64,000 nucleotides of DNA from DASQBT01 sp963782495. GTDB taxonomy: Bacteria; Pseudomonadota; Gammaproteobacteria; Burkholderiales; Thiobacillaceae. Numbering within the stretch: position 1 is the stretch's first letter; each line of letters begins with the position of its first letter. Location: positions 186,001 through 250,000 of the forward strand of contig CAWAJU010000007.1 of NCBI GenBank assembly GCA_963782495.1, given 5' to 3'. Shown here piece after piece: positions 18,382-27,485 of this stretch. Under the pieces are notes generated by a model. That model did no database searches and was not told the origin of the DNA. It saw only the letters and a list, made by a program, of their open reading frames with translations. The translations under genes and the position numbers were made by a program.

Positions 18382-18870
18382 CTATGCAGCCTGATCGACC
18401 AAGGCCATGTCCTGGCCGGTCATCAAGGTTTCGATGTTCATGATGATGATCATGCCGTCATCCACAGTGGCAAGCCCCTCGATGAACTGGACATCCAGTC
18501 CCGAAGAAAATTGGGGAGCCGGTTTGATTTCATCGCCCGACAGATAGACCACGTCGGATACGCTGTCGACGATCGCGCCGACCACGCGATCGGCAACATT
18601 GAGAATGACCACCACGGTCAAGGGCGAAAACTCCGCTTCGCCGAGGCTGAACTTCATGCGCAGATCCACTATGGGCACGATCACGCCGCGCAGATTGATG
18701 ACGCCGCGGATGAACTCTGGCGCATTGACGATGTGGGTGACTTTGTCGACGCCGCGGATCTCCTGGACCTTGAGTATGTCGATGCCATACTCCTCGCTAC
18801 CCAGGGTGAAGGTCAGATATTCCTTGCCCTGCGCGATGCCTGATGGTTTTTCGGTTCGTGCGACTTCCAT
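18382..18870 (-). CDS. cheW: Chemotaxis coupling protein CheW (right set)
   Basis: This 162-residue CheW has YLTFTLGSEEYGIDILKVQEIRG, NLRGVIVPIVDLRMKF and a C-terminal NIETLM. It is clearly paralogous to CheW at 2085-2600 but diverged in both tails. It sits 9 bp downstream of cheA (18880-21021) and 25 bp upstream of the Aer-like receptor, so it probably couples that CheA to the three receptors that follow. Confidence 0.95.
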   Translation of the reverse strand: MEVARTEKPSGIAQGKEYLTFTLGSEEYGIDILKVQEIRGVDKVTHIVNAPEFIRGVINLRGVIVPIVDLRMKFSLGEAEFSPLTVVVILNVADRVVGAIVDSVSDVVYLSGDEIKPAPQFSSGLDVQFIEGLATVDDGMIIIMNIETLMTGQDMALVDQAA

Positions 18871-18879
18871 GTCTTCTCC

Positions 18880-21021
18880 TTATGCGGCGTGTTGCAGGCG
18901 GGCGCCGAGTTTGCCCAGCTGCGCCATTTCCGACACATCCAAAATCATTGCAACGCTGCCATCTCCCATGATGGTCGCGGCGGAAACCCCTGGAACCTTG
19001 CGGTAATTGGACTCCAGGTTTTTGATGACCACCTGGTGCTGTCCCAGCAACTCATCCACGAACAACGCAACGCGGCCCATGTCCGTCTCGACGATCATGA
19101 GAATCCCATCCTCGGGCGCCGTGTTACGCGGCCTGAGATTGAAGATCTCATGCACCGCCACCAGGGGCAGGTATTCGCCCCGCACGTTGACCACCTTGCC
19201 TTGACCCGCCACGGTCTTGACGTCCTTGGCTGACGGGCGCATGGATTCGGCGATGGCGGTGATGGGCACAATGAACACCTGGTCTCCGACCCCGATCGAC
19301 ATGCCGTCCATGATGGCAAGCGTGAGTGGAAGCCGGATGGTGATGGTGCTGCCTTGACCGGTTTCGGAAGCGACTTCGACGCGTCCACCGAGGCCTTCAA
19401 TGTTCTTCCTGACCACGTCCATGCCAACCCCGCGACCGGAAACATCGGTTACCACTGCCGCGGTCGAAAAGCCCGGTGCAAAGATGAGCGGCCAGACTTC
19501 CGCATCCGCCATGTTGTCGTTGACCGGCAGGCCGCGCTCCCTCGCCTTGGCCAGAATGCGTTCACGATTGAGTCCCTGCCCGTCGTCCATTACGGTGATG
19601 ATGACGCTTCCGCCCCGGTGGAAGGCCGACAAGGCAATGCTGCCGCGCGCATCCTTGCCCGCGGCGATGCGCTCATTCGGCATTTCCAGCCCGTGATCGA
19701 TGCTGTTGCGGATGAGGTGGTTGAGCGGATCGGTAATCTTCTCGATCACCCCGCGGTCCAGTTCGGTTTCTGCGCCGATCATCTTCAGGTCGACCAGCTT
19801 GCCCAGCTTGCCGGCCAGATCGCGCACCACGCGCGGATAGCGATTGAACACAAAACTGACCGGGAGCATGCGGATACCCATGACCGCCTCCTGCAGCTCA
19901 CGCGTGTTGCGCTCCAGCTGCAGCAACCGGTCGAACAGGTGCTCGCTCACCAGATGTTCGGCCTGCGCCGTCTGCGACAACATGGACTGAGTAATGACCA
20001 GTTCGCCGACCAGATTGATCAGCAAATCGACTTTTTCCACGCTGACGCGAATCGAGCTTTCCGCAGGCGCCGCCTTGGGCTCCTCCCTAGGCTGTGCCCT
20101 GCGGTCGATCACGGGGCACGCCGCGGCGGTTTCCGCCGGCGCTTGAACTAATGCCGTCGAAGCGGGCGTTTCAGCCTGGGTGGATTCGACTTTCGCGATG
20201 GTTTTCGCCGCAGTTTTGCCGCTAGCCTTAGGCGCAGCTTTCGCCTTGGCTTTGCTCCGCGGTGGCGGCTGATCTTCGCTTGCCGGAGCCGCCGGGGCGC
20301 TTCGGCCGGCCTCGGCTTCGATGATCACTGAATCGGCGGACGGATGAAATGAGAAGGCTTCGCGTATGTCCTCGATATCGGATGCCGTGACCAGTTTCAG
20401 GCTGGCGCTCACCTCGTCCCTGCCGAGCACTTCCAGTTCGCCGAGGCTGCGCAGATTGCGAAGCACGTCCGGGCCAATTCTCTTCTTCTGATCAGTGGGC
20501 GCGAACGGCACGGTGATCGCATAGGCGACAGGCTGACCGAGGCCTGCTTGTTTGGCCGGCACGCGGTCCTGTTCAAGCGCGCTAGGTGCAGACGCATGCT
20601 CGGCCGCTGTCGCTGACTTCGCCGTAGGCTTGTCCGACAACTGCTTGACCTTGACACAGATCGCGCTGACCGCGTCGGGGTCGACTGGCGCGCCGCCCTG
20701 ATGCGCCTGCAACTGCAAGCCAAGAATGTCGCGCGCCTCGAGCGAAACATCGACGATCGCGGAGGTAAGGGGAATTTCGTTCTTGCGCACCTGGTCAAGC
20801 AGGGTTTCCAGGTCGTGCGTAACGGAACTCATGTCCGGAAAGCCAAAGGTCGCGCTGCTGCCCTTGATCGAATGGGCCGCCCGGAAGATGGCATTCAGGT
20901 CTTCCGGGGTCGGATGATCGACGTCAATACCGAGCAACAGGGATTCCATCGATTGCAAATGTTCCGCCGACTCCTCGAAGAAGACCTGGTGAAACTGACT
21001 CATGTCCATGTCGTTACTCAT
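18880..21021 (-). CDS. cheA: Chemotaxis histidine kinase CheA with a P2-like domain (right set)
   Basis: This 713-residue CheA has the Hpt domain site H50 in FRAAHSIKGSSATFGF. Residues of about 165-250 (PVAYAITVPFAP, GELEVLGRDEVSASLKLVT, IEDIREAFSFHP) look like a P2-type response-regulator docking domain, absent from the other CheA. A long Ala/Lys/Pro linker, the dimerisation helices, the kinase core (NSIDHGLEMP, MDDGQGLNRE, GRGVGMDVV) and a CheW-like regulatory domain follow. Two nearby ATGs (21021 and 21009) are possible starts; neither has a strong ribosome site. Its neighbours are cheX-like (44 bp upstream) and cheW (9 bp downstream). Confidence 0.95.
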   Translation of the reverse strand: MSNDMDMSQFHQVFFEESAEHLQSMESLLLGIDVDHPTPEDLNAIFRAAHSIKGSSATFGFPDMSSVTHDLETLLDQVRKNEIPLTSAIVDVSLEARDILGLQLQAHQGGAPVDPDAVSAICVKVKQLSDKPTAKSATAAEHASAPSALEQDRVPAKQAGLGQPVAYAITVPFAPTDQKKRIGPDVLRNLRSLGELEVLGRDEVSASLKLVTASDIEDIREAFSFHPSADSVIIEAEAGRSAPAAPASEDQPPPRSKAKAKAAPKASGKTAAKTIAKVESTQAETPASTALVQAPAETAAACPVIDRRAQPREEPKAAPAESSIRVSVEKVDLLINLVGELVITQSMLSQTAQAEHLVSEHLFDRLLQLERNTRELQEAVMGIRMLPVSFVFNRYPRVVRDLAGKLGKLVDLKMIGAETELDRGVIEKITDPLNHLIRNSIDHGLEMPNERIAAGKDARGSIALSAFHRGGSVIITVMDDGQGLNRERILAKARERGLPVNDNMADAEVWPLIFAPGFSTAAVVTDVSGRGVGMDVVRKNIEGLGGRVEVASETGQGSTITIRLPLTLAIMDGMSIGVGDQVFIVPITAIAESMRPSAKDVKTVAGQGKVVNVRGEYLPLVAVHEIFNLRPRNTAPEDGILMIVETDMGRVALFVDELLGQHQVVIKNLESNYRKVPGVSAATIMGDGSVAMILDVSEMAQLGKLGARLQHAA

Positions 21022-21065
21022 CGCGCTGCAGGGATCTCATTGTTCTGATCGGGATGGGTCGCCGC

Positions 21066-21533
21066 CTACAAGACGCGCAGCATCAGCAGGCCTTTGCCAT
21101 AGCCGTCGATGTCGACTTCCAGGTCCAGCTTCTTGCCCGCCGCGGTCAGTGCCGCACTTGCCACTTCCGGCAGCGCCGCAGGCGGAAAGCTCTTGGTCTG
21201 CAGGGTGATGCGATGGTTGCCTTGATCGGCAAACAGCCTTGAGAGCACATTGAGCACCTCACCGAAGTTGTCCTCCATGCCTTCGTCCAGCACACCCGCC
21301 TTGATGCTGTCCTTGGCGGCCGCAGCCGGAATCATGGAAAACGCCGCGCCGGAAAATGCCGCAAACGGAACGTCCGTCATGCACGCGGCAACCGGGGTAT
21401 CGTCCGTGGCGCGGTATACGCCAGACAGCTTGGCCGATGATGCCTTGGCTGGAATGGCCTTGGCGCGCACCGTGCGGCGAAGCATCTTGGTGAGGGTGTC
21501 GGCAACAATTTCGGGGGTGGGCAGGGTGGCCAT
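21066..21533 (-). CDS. CheX-like chemotaxis phosphatase domain protein (right copy)
   Basis: This 155-residue near-duplicate of the protein at 5503-5970 has the same active-site helix, MEDNFGEVLNVLSRLF, with E92 and N95. Most differences fall in residues 24-75 and at the extreme C-terminus (LRVL instead of LRLM). The ATG at 21533 follows GAGGAGACC; an earlier in-frame ATG would overlap the cheY stop and add six residues. It lies 10 bp after cheY and 44 bp before cheA. As for the left copy, the assignment rests on the E-x2-N motif and neighbours. Confidence 0.65.
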   Translation of the reverse strand: MATLPTPEIVADTLTKMLRRTVRAKAIPAKASSAKLSGVYRATDDTPVAACMTDVPFAAFSGAAFSMIPAAAAKDSIKAGVLDEGMEDNFGEVLNVLSRLFADQGNHRITLQTKSFPPAALPEVASAALTAAGKKLDLEVDIDGYGKGLLMLRVL

Positions 21534-21543
21534 TTCGGTCTCC

Positions 21544-21906
21544 TCAGGCAAGGTAGTCGTCGAGCACGCGTTGAAAGTCTTCCGGCATGAAGGGCTTGCC
21601 GATCAGGAAGGCCGCGCCGTTCTGCATCGCGAGGTCGCGCATTTCGCCACTCACCTCGGTGGTGACGAAACCGAATGGAATCTCGCTGCCAGATTCGCGC
21701 AACTCCTTGAGGAATTCCATACCGGTCTTGTTCGGCATGTTCCAGTCAGACAGGATCAGGTCGGGCTCTTCGTTCTTCACCGCCTCCAGGGCTTCCGCCC
21801 CGTCCGCTGCTTCGACAACCTGATAACCTCTATAGCCAGCCTGCCGCAGCATGTGGTTGATCACCTGGCGCATGGCCCGGCTATCGTCTGCAATCAATAC
21901 CTTCAT
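21544..21906 (-). CDS. cheY: CheY-type response regulator, first gene of the right che operon
   Basis: This 120-residue receiver domain has D7/D8, D54 in LSDWNMPNKTG and K104 in GKPFMP. It differs from the CheY at 5983-6345 at only a few positions (for example ADGAEALEAVK against ADGVEALEAVR). The start at 21906 (MKVLIADD) is preferred to an upstream start because it matches the paralog and follows AGGAGGAAGG. It heads the long minus-strand operon that runs through cheX-like, cheA, cheW, three receptors, cheR, cheD and cheB. Confidence 0.94.
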   Translation of the reverse strand: MKVLIADDSRAMRQVINHMLRQAGYRGYQVVEAADGAEALEAVKNEEPDLILSDWNMPNKTGMEFLKELRESGSEIPFGFVTTEVSGEMRDLAMQNGAAFLIGKPFMPEDFQRVLDDYLA

Positions 21907-22236
21907 CCCCTGCCTTCCTCCTAAATCAACCAGGCAAATTCCCAACGGCCGGTCCACGTGTGGGTGTCCTACGGCCGCACCGTTTCCCCAACTCCCTGAA
22001 TCGAAACGGCGGGCCAGAAGCAGCCATTCCTCCGGCCCCAGAGATAAGTAGCCCTACATCTTTGCAAATCTGGATATCTCCTTTATGGGCCCATTCGTGG
22101 ACCCAAGGCGCCAGTCCCCGACAAATATGGAATCGGCAATAATTGCCCAAATTCGAGCTTCGAACAGGGTTAACCGCGCAAAAAAAGCGGGGAATTCCCC
22201 CGCTTTATCTTCCTGGCTCTGGCGCCTGCTTGTCGC
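21907..22236. other. Intergenic region between flgL and the right che operon
   Basis: No gene was found in these 330 bp. They contain the flgL terminator (22181-22208) and, just beyond it on the minus strand, a weak FliA-like match TCGA-N15-GCCGATTC (22130-22156). That match could start the right che operon with a leader of about 220 bases. It agrees at 8 of 12 fixed positions, so it is only a candidate. Confidence 0.5.
22181..22208 (-). terminator. Intrinsic terminator at the end of the flgB-flgL operon
   Basis: On the minus strand the stem AAAGCGGGG-gaatt-CCCCGCTTT is followed by TTTT. It lies about 30 bp beyond the flgL stop codon and would end the flagellar transcript before the che promoter region. 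Confidence 0.88.
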
Positions 22237-23445
22237 TTACAAGTAGTCGAACAATGAAAGCCCGGCCACCTTGGCGAAGGACTTCTGCGCTGCTTCAAGG
22301 ACGGTCTGCTGCTGGGCCAGGTCGGACAAGGCCTTGTTGTAGTCGAGGTCCTGCACTTGCGAGAGCGATTGCTGAAACTGCAGATGCAGATCCTGGCCTG
22401 CACTGTCCAGGTTGTCGAGTTCCTTGAGCTTGGAGCCGACCGCCGACTGCACTTCGAGAATGTGATTCAGGCCGGTGTCGAGCCCGCTCAGGGCCGCGTT
22501 CAGGCCATTGCTCAGGTTGGCCTGATCGGCCTGGCTGTTCACCGGAACGGACAGAACATTGACAAGATTCTGCAGGGTTTGAAACAGGCTTTGCTTTGAG
22601 CCCGAGTCGAGATTGAACTGGTCCCCCGTGGCCGGGCTGCCCTGGATGCTGACTTGCATGCCGGCAACGGTGATGGCGTTGCCGCTGGTATAGGGATTGC
22701 CGGACGACACCGTCGTGCCGGCGGTCACATCGACCACCGAATAAGTCGTCACGCCGCCTGTGACAGCAAAGTCCAGCCGGTAGTCATGGCCGGTCAACTG
22801 GCTGGCGTCTGCCACGGTCCCCCCGTCAATCACACCTGTACCGGTATTTGCAGCGGCTGCCGTTGCGGCGAATTGCCCATTGCCTGCCGGAACATTCATG
22901 AACACCTGCTGGCCCGAATCGTTGACTGTCAGTTGGCGCGTGTCGGATACCTGGAGCGCGCGGCTGCCAGCGTCTCCGGCATACTGAACGGCGCCGCCAC
23001 TCTGTGAAAAGGGCTGGGTAGCGGACTTCTGACCGGCGAACAGGTAGTTGCCTGCACTGTCGCGGCTGTTGGACAGCGCAACCAATTGCTGCAATTGGTC
23101 TTGCAACTGACTGGCGAGTGACGCCCGGTCTGCATTGTTCAGGCTTCCGTTGCCCACGCTGGTGGCGAGCGATTTCGCGCTTACCATCAGGTCCGATATT
23201 TGTTGAAATACGCTTTGCTCGATGTTCAGACTGTTCTTTGCCGCGTCGCGGTTTTGCTGATACTGGCTGTTCATGGAATCCAGCTGGCTTAGTTGGACAA
23301 CACTCGCGGCGCCTGCCGGATTATCTGCCGGCGTCAGGATGCTGCGGCCGGTGGATACCTGCTGCTGGGTCTTGTTCAGCGCGGCCTGCTGATCGTTCAT
23401 GCGGGCGACGCCCAAGTCAAAAATCTGGCTGGTGCTGATGCGCAT
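22237..23445 (-). CDS. flgL: Flagellar hook-filament junction protein FlgL (HAP3)
   Basis: This 402-residue protein starts MRISTSQIFD and ends in the flagellin-type C-terminal helix, with LEAAQKSFAKVAGLSLFDYL in two parts. The conserved flagellin-like N-terminal helix (NKTQQQVSTGRSILTPADNPAGAA) is present. It joins the hook to the filament on top of FlgK. The ATG at 23445 is chosen; an in-frame TTG at 23460 overlaps the flgK stop and lacks a better ribosome site. It is the last gene of the flgB-L operon. Confidence 0.95.
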   Translation of the reverse strand: MRISTSQIFDLGVARMNDQQAALNKTQQQVSTGRSILTPADNPAGAASVVQLSQLDSMNSQYQQNRDAAKNSLNIEQSVFQQISDLMVSAKSLATSVGNGSLNNADRASLASQLQDQLQQLVALSNSRDSAGNYLFAGQKSATQPFSQSGGAVQYAGDAGSRALQVSDTRQLTVNDSGQQVFMNVPAGNGQFAATAAAANTGTGVIDGGTVADASQLTGHDYRLDFAVTGGVTTYSVVDVTAGTTVSSGNPYTSGNAITVAGMQVSIQGSPATGDQFNLDSGSKQSLFQTLQNLVNVLSVPVNSQADQANLSNGLNAALSGLDTGLNHILEVQSAVGSKLKELDNLDSAGQDLHLQFQQSLSQVQDLDYNKALSDLAQQQTVLEAAQKSFAKVAGLSLFDYL

Positions 23446-23456
23446 GGTGCTTGGCC

Positions 23457-25391
23457 TCAATTTCCCAGGGTCAACAAGGTGTCAAACAGCTTGCCGGCAA
23501 TTTGCATCACCTTGCCGGCCGCCTGGTAGGCTTGCTGGTAGCGCAGCAGATTGGCTGCTTCTTCGTCCAGATTCACACCCGACAGCGACTGCACGGAAGA
23601 CTGGGCTTCTTCCAGCAGTTTGTCTTGGGTCTGGCCGGCGACCTCGGCTTCGCGGGTCTTGTTGCCGACCTGGGTCACCAACTGGCCGTAGGCGTCGGCA
23701 AAGCTCGAATTGCCCGAAAGCGTCTTTTGTCCTTGCAGTCCGGCGAGCAGCAGGGCATTGCGATTGTCTCCCACTGCGCCGGTGTTCGGGCTAATGACGA
23801 ACTGGTCCCCATTGGCGGGACTGCCGGCAAGGGTAAAGCTCATGCCAGCGAAGGAAATGCTTGCCCCAGCGGTAAACGGCACCGAACTGCCGGGTGCATA
23901 TGTCGTGCTCGCGCCGTTGTTTGTCAGGGTGATCGACGCACCGGCCGGAAAACCGCTGAGCATTCCGGTCGCGCCGCTGTAGGTCAGCATGGCGGGAAGC
24001 GAGCTGGCCGCAAAGCTGGCGTCCACCGCCCCGCTCGACAGGCTGCCGGTCCCCGCATTGCTGAGCGGCGCACTGGTGGTGATGGGCGCTGCGGCGGCAA
24101 TATTGGCTGGATCAGTCACTGCCACGCTGATCGCCCCGGCGCCATTGCGCGTGGGCTCGATGAGAAAACTGTCGCCGGCCAACATGGACCCGGATGACAG
24201 GCTGACATTGAACCCGTCCACGCTCATCGGCAGGGTGGCGCTGCTAGTGGCGGTGCCGTCACTCAGACGGGTCAGTGTGTAGTTCGAGCCGTCATAACTG
24301 ACGCGGTAATCGCTGGTGGTCAGGGCGCTGAAGTCGGAGTAGGCAACATTGACTTGGGCGCTGCCGCCGTTGGCCGAATTGGCAATCACGGTCGGCGGCG
24401 CAATGGTGAAGAAATCGCCACCCGGCTCACCGTTGAGATCCAGCCCGAGACGATGCTGTGCATTGGTCGTGCCGGCAATGGCCAGGGCGATGCGTCCCAG
24501 GCTGTTCTGTGCCGTGTCCAGCATGCCGCTGCGGAAACTGAGCAGGCCTCCCAGCGTGCCGCCGCTCAAATCCGATTCGCGCAGCAAGCTGTTGACGCCA
24601 TTCATCTGGTAGCTGACCTGCAGGCGGCTTGCATCGGCGGGCGATGGCACCGCCGTCAAACTCGCTGCCTGGTTGCCCACGACCAGGGCCTGGCCGGAGC
24701 CGATATAGACGTTGTAGGTTCCATCGGACTGCTGCAATACCTTGACGTTGACCTGCTGGCTCAGATCATTGATCAACTGGTTGCGCTGGTCGCGCAAGTC
24801 ATTGGCCGGCTGCCCATTGGCGCTATTTTCCGCATTGGCGATCGCCTGATTCAGCGACGCCAGCTGGCTTGCATAACTGTTGATCGTGTCAACGCTCGCG
24901 CCGATCTGAGTCTCGGTTCCCTGACGCAGCTGATCGAGCTGGGATTGCATGGTCTGGAACTTGCTGACCATGGACTGTGCGGAGGACAGCATGGTCTGGC
25001 GCGACGGGATATCCGAGGGATTGTTGGCGACCGCGTTCACGCCGGAAAAGAAATCCTGCATCGACGGCGACAGGCCGGTGGTCGTATCCGCCAGCATGTT
25101 GTCAATCTGGCTGGCCTGGGCGTGGAAGGTGTCCAATTCGCTGGAAGCGGACAGGGCATCGGTAACCTGGCGGGCGAGAAAATCGCTATAAATGCGTTTG
25201 ACGGTATCCACCTGCACACCCTGGCCGAAAAATCCGGACCCGGTCTGCATGGAGAGACTGGTCGATTGCACCGTTTCCTGCCGGCTGTAACCGGGCGTGG
25301 ACGCGTTGGCGATATTGTGCGAGGTTGTGGCGATGCCTGCCTGGGCGGCATTGAGTGCCGTGACGCCAATTCCCAGAATACTTGTGCCCAT
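23457..25391 (-). CDS. flgK: Flagellar hook-associated protein FlgK (HAP1)
   Basis: This 644-residue junction protein has the rod/hook N-terminal motif (ALNAAQAGIATTSHNIANASTPGYSRQ split by the usual helix turn) and the C-terminal GVNLDEEAANLLRYQQAYQAAGKVMQ. The middle region (about 330-560) holds the long variable domain. The gap to flgJ (73 bp) is the longest inside the operon and contains a FliA-like promoter candidate at 25433-25459. This fits the usual late-class control of flgKL. Confidence 0.96.
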   Translation of the reverse strand: MGTSILGIGVTALNAAQAGIATTSHNIANASTPGYSRQETVQSTSLSMQTGSGFFGQGVQVDTVKRIYSDFLARQVTDALSASSELDTFHAQASQIDNMLADTTTGLSPSMQDFFSGVNAVANNPSDIPSRQTMLSSAQSMVSKFQTMQSQLDQLRQGTETQIGASVDTINSYASQLASLNQAIANAENSANGQPANDLRDQRNQLINDLSQQVNVKVLQQSDGTYNVYIGSGQALVVGNQAASLTAVPSPADASRLQVSYQMNGVNSLLRESDLSGGTLGGLLSFRSGMLDTAQNSLGRIALAIAGTTNAQHRLGLDLNGEPGGDFFTIAPPTVIANSANGGSAQVNVAYSDFSALTTSDYRVSYDGSNYTLTRLSDGTATSSATLPMSVDGFNVSLSSGSMLAGDSFLIEPTRNGAGAISVAVTDPANIAAAAPITTSAPLSNAGTGSLSSGAVDASFAASSLPAMLTYSGATGMLSGFPAGASITLTNNGASTTYAPGSSVPFTAGASISFAGMSFTLAGSPANGDQFVISPNTGAVGDNRNALLLAGLQGQKTLSGNSSFADAYGQLVTQVGNKTREAEVAGQTQDKLLEEAQSSVQSLSGVNLDEEAANLLRYQQAYQAAGKVMQIAGKLFDTLLTLGN

Positions 25392-25432
25392 CCGCTCCTG
25401 CTTTCCTTATGGATTTCCCGGTGTCCCCTGTA

Positions 25433-25459
25433 GAGTCGGCAGAACCGGATAAAAGTTAA
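25433..25459 (-). promoter_or_regulatory. Candidate sigma-28 promoter before flgK-flgL
   Basis: The minus strand reads TTAA-N15-GCCGACTC, 8 of 12 fixed positions of the FliA consensus with the correct 15-base spacer. It lies 42 bp upstream of the flgK start in the widest gap of the operon. In enteric bacteria flgKL has a FliA-dependent promoter, which makes the position meaningful even though the match is moderate. Confidence 0.4.
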
Positions 25460-25464
25460 GTGCC

Positions 25465-26343
25465 TTATGCCGCCGCTGGTCCAATCTGGCGCATTACCGC
25501 CATCAGCTTGGTGGCGTAGTTCGGATCCGTGGCATAGCCCGCCTGCTGCAGACCCTGGGCAAACCCGTTCATATCCTGGCCCTGGGCCAACACATTCTGG
25601 TAGCGCGGATTGCTCTGCAACAGTCGCGCATAGTCCTGGAAGGCCTCGCCGTATGACCCGTAAGCCCTGAACTTGGCCACGGTCTGGTGGGGTATGCCGT
25701 CCACGTATTCGGTGGTCATGGCATCCACGGTCGCGCCCTTCCAACTGGGTCCGGCCTTGATGCCAAACAGGTTGTGGCTGGTCTGGCCGTCCGCGCCCTT
25801 GATCTCGTGCCTGCCCCAGCCGCTCTCCAATGCCGCCTGTGCCATCATGAATGTGGCCGGAATGCCGGTGGCCTGGCTGGCTTGCTCCGCATGCGGCAGC
25901 AGTTTCTGGTTGAACGCGCTGACATGGTCGGACTTCGTCGCGGCTGGCACGGCCGCGGCAGGTTCATTGCCGAGCGGCGCGGCGACCGGAGTGACCGGCT
26001 GGCTGCCGTTTATCGGCAGCGTGGTGCTCGCCTCGGCAGGCAGTGTCTGACCCAGCTGTTTGACCATGAGGTCCGCGAGACCGATGCCGCGATTGGCCAG
26101 CTTGAGGGACAGCTGTTGATCGAGCATGCCGGTGTACAGCCTGGTCTGCTCGCTATCCATCATGCCGTCCTGCGGGGTGGCGTCGCGCATGCTCTTCAGC
26201 ATCATGTTGAGGAACAAAGCCTCGAACTGCTGGGCTGCCGCCTTGAGCGTTTCTTTTGTCGGCGCCTTGCTGTCCACCCGCAGGCGGTTGAGGCCCTGAA
26301 CATCCAGGGCCATTTGGGCAGAGAGATCGGCGCGTTCCAGCAT
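25465..26343 (-). CDS. flgJ: Flagellar rod-capping protein and peptidoglycan hydrolase FlgJ
   Basis: This 292-residue bifunctional FlgJ has an N-terminal rod-scaffold domain (about 1-95: AAQQFEALFLNMMLKSMR, DSEQTRLYTGMLDQQLS). A linker leads to a C-terminal glucosaminidase-type domain (about 140-290: AQAALESGWGRHEI, NLFGIKAGPSW, KFRAYGSYGEAFQDYARLL) that opens peptidoglycan for the rod. The start at 26343 (MLERADLS) has a GAGGG site and lies just after the flgI stop; an earlier start at 26385 would overlap flgI. Confidence 0.96.
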   Translation of the reverse strand: MLERADLSAQMALDVQGLNRLRVDSKAPTKETLKAAAQQFEALFLNMMLKSMRDATPQDGMMDSEQTRLYTGMLDQQLSLKLANRGIGLADLMVKQLGQTLPAEASTTLPINGSQPVTPVAAPLGNEPAAAVPAATKSDHVSAFNQKLLPHAEQASQATGIPATFMMAQAALESGWGRHEIKGADGQTSHNLFGIKAGPSWKGATVDAMTTEYVDGIPHQTVAKFRAYGSYGEAFQDYARLLQSNPRYQNVLAQGQDMNGFAQGLQQAGYATDPNYATKLMAVMRQIGPAAA

Positions 26344-26353
26344 GTTGCCCTCG

Positions 26354-27481
26354 TTAGATGATTTCCAGTTCGGCGTGCAGCGCACCCGAGGCTTTCAACG
26401 CCTGCAGGATGGCCAGCAAATCCTGCGGCGTGGCGCCGATTGAATTGAGCGCCTTGACCACGTCGGACAGCGAGGCGGCGCCCTTGAGCATCATCACCTG
26501 GCCCGGTTCCTGGCGGATTTCCACCTGCGAGCGAGCCGTAGTGACGGTTTGTCCATTCGACAGCGCGTTGGGCTGGCTGATGACCGGCTCGGTGCTGACC
26601 AGGACCGACAGGTTGCCGTGCGAAACCGCGCAGGGTTCCAGCATCACCGGCTGATTCATCACAACCGAGCCGGTGCGAGGATTAAGGATGATCCGTGCAG
26701 AACCCTGGCCGGGGTCGATCGTGATGTTCTCGATTTCCGCCATGAAGGCCACGCGGTCGTTGTCGCCCATCGGCGCCTTTACGCGTATCACCCGACCGTC
26801 CAGCGCGCTGGCAGTATCGGCCCCGCGCAGCAGATTGATCGCTTCGACCACGCGATGCGCGGTCGTGAAGTCGGCATTGCCCAATTCCAGCTGGATATAG
26901 CCAGCCTCGCCCAATGAAGTCGCGACTTGTCTTTCCACAGTGGCGCCGGCGGGAATGCGGCCCACGCTCAGATGATTGACCTGGACCTTGCTGCCATTGG
27001 CGGAGGCGCCGGAACCGCCGACCAGGATATTGCCCTGGGCGATCGCATAGATCTGGTTGTCCGCGCCCTTGAGGTGGGTCATCAGGAGCGTGCCGCCGCG
27101 CAGGCTCTTGGCATTGCCCATGGACGATACGGTGACATCGATCAATTCACCCGGGCGGGAAAAGGCCGGCAGGCTGGTGGTAACCACGACCGCGGCCACG
27201 TTCTTGAGCTGCATCTGTGTGCCGGACGGCACATTGACCCCCATCTGGGTCAGCATGTTGACCACGCTCTGAACGGTGAACGGCGTCTGGGTGGTCTGGT
27301 CGCCGCTGCCATCCAGCCCCACCACCAGGCCGTAGCCTATGAGCTGGTTGGGCCGCACGCCCTGAACCGTTGCGAGATCCTTGATCCGCTCAGCCCGCGC
27401 GCCAAGGGGACAGATCGCCAGGCTGACGGCAAGCATTGCCCAGACGGCGAGTTTCATCGATTTGAGACTGTTCACTTTCAT
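26354..27481 (-). CDS. flgI: Flagellar P-ring protein FlgI
   Basis: This 375-residue protein has an N-terminal signal peptide (MKLAVWAMLAVSLAICPLGARA) and the conserved IKDLATVQGVRPNQLIGYGLVVGLDGSGD in two parts. Other landmarks are NMLTQMGV, PAFSRPGELIDVTVSS and a C-terminal LNSIGATPQDLLAILQALK. It forms the periplasmic bushing around the rod in the peptidoglycan layer. It starts 4 bp after flgH. Confidence 0.97.
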   Translation of the reverse strand: MKVNSLKSMKLAVWAMLAVSLAICPLGARAERIKDLATVQGVRPNQLIGYGLVVGLDGSGDQTTQTPFTVQSVVNMLTQMGVNVPSGTQMQLKNVAAVVVTTSLPAFSRPGELIDVTVSSMGNAKSLRGGTLLMTHLKGADNQIYAIAQGNILVGGSGASANGSKVQVNHLSVGRIPAGATVERQVATSLGEAGYIQLELGNADFTTAHRVVEAINLLRGADTASALDGRVIRVKAPMGDNDRVAFMAEIENITIDPGQGSARIILNPRTGSVVMNQPVMLEPCAVSHGNLSVLVSTEPVISQPNALSNGQTVTTARSQVEIRQEPGQVMMLKGAASLSDVVKALNSIGATPQDLLAILQALKASGALHAELEII

Positions 27482-27485
27482 CCTC

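Noticed and set aside
24354..25433. 359-residue plus-strand frame opposite flgK
   Set aside because: It is a shadow of the GC-rich flgK gene without domain features.
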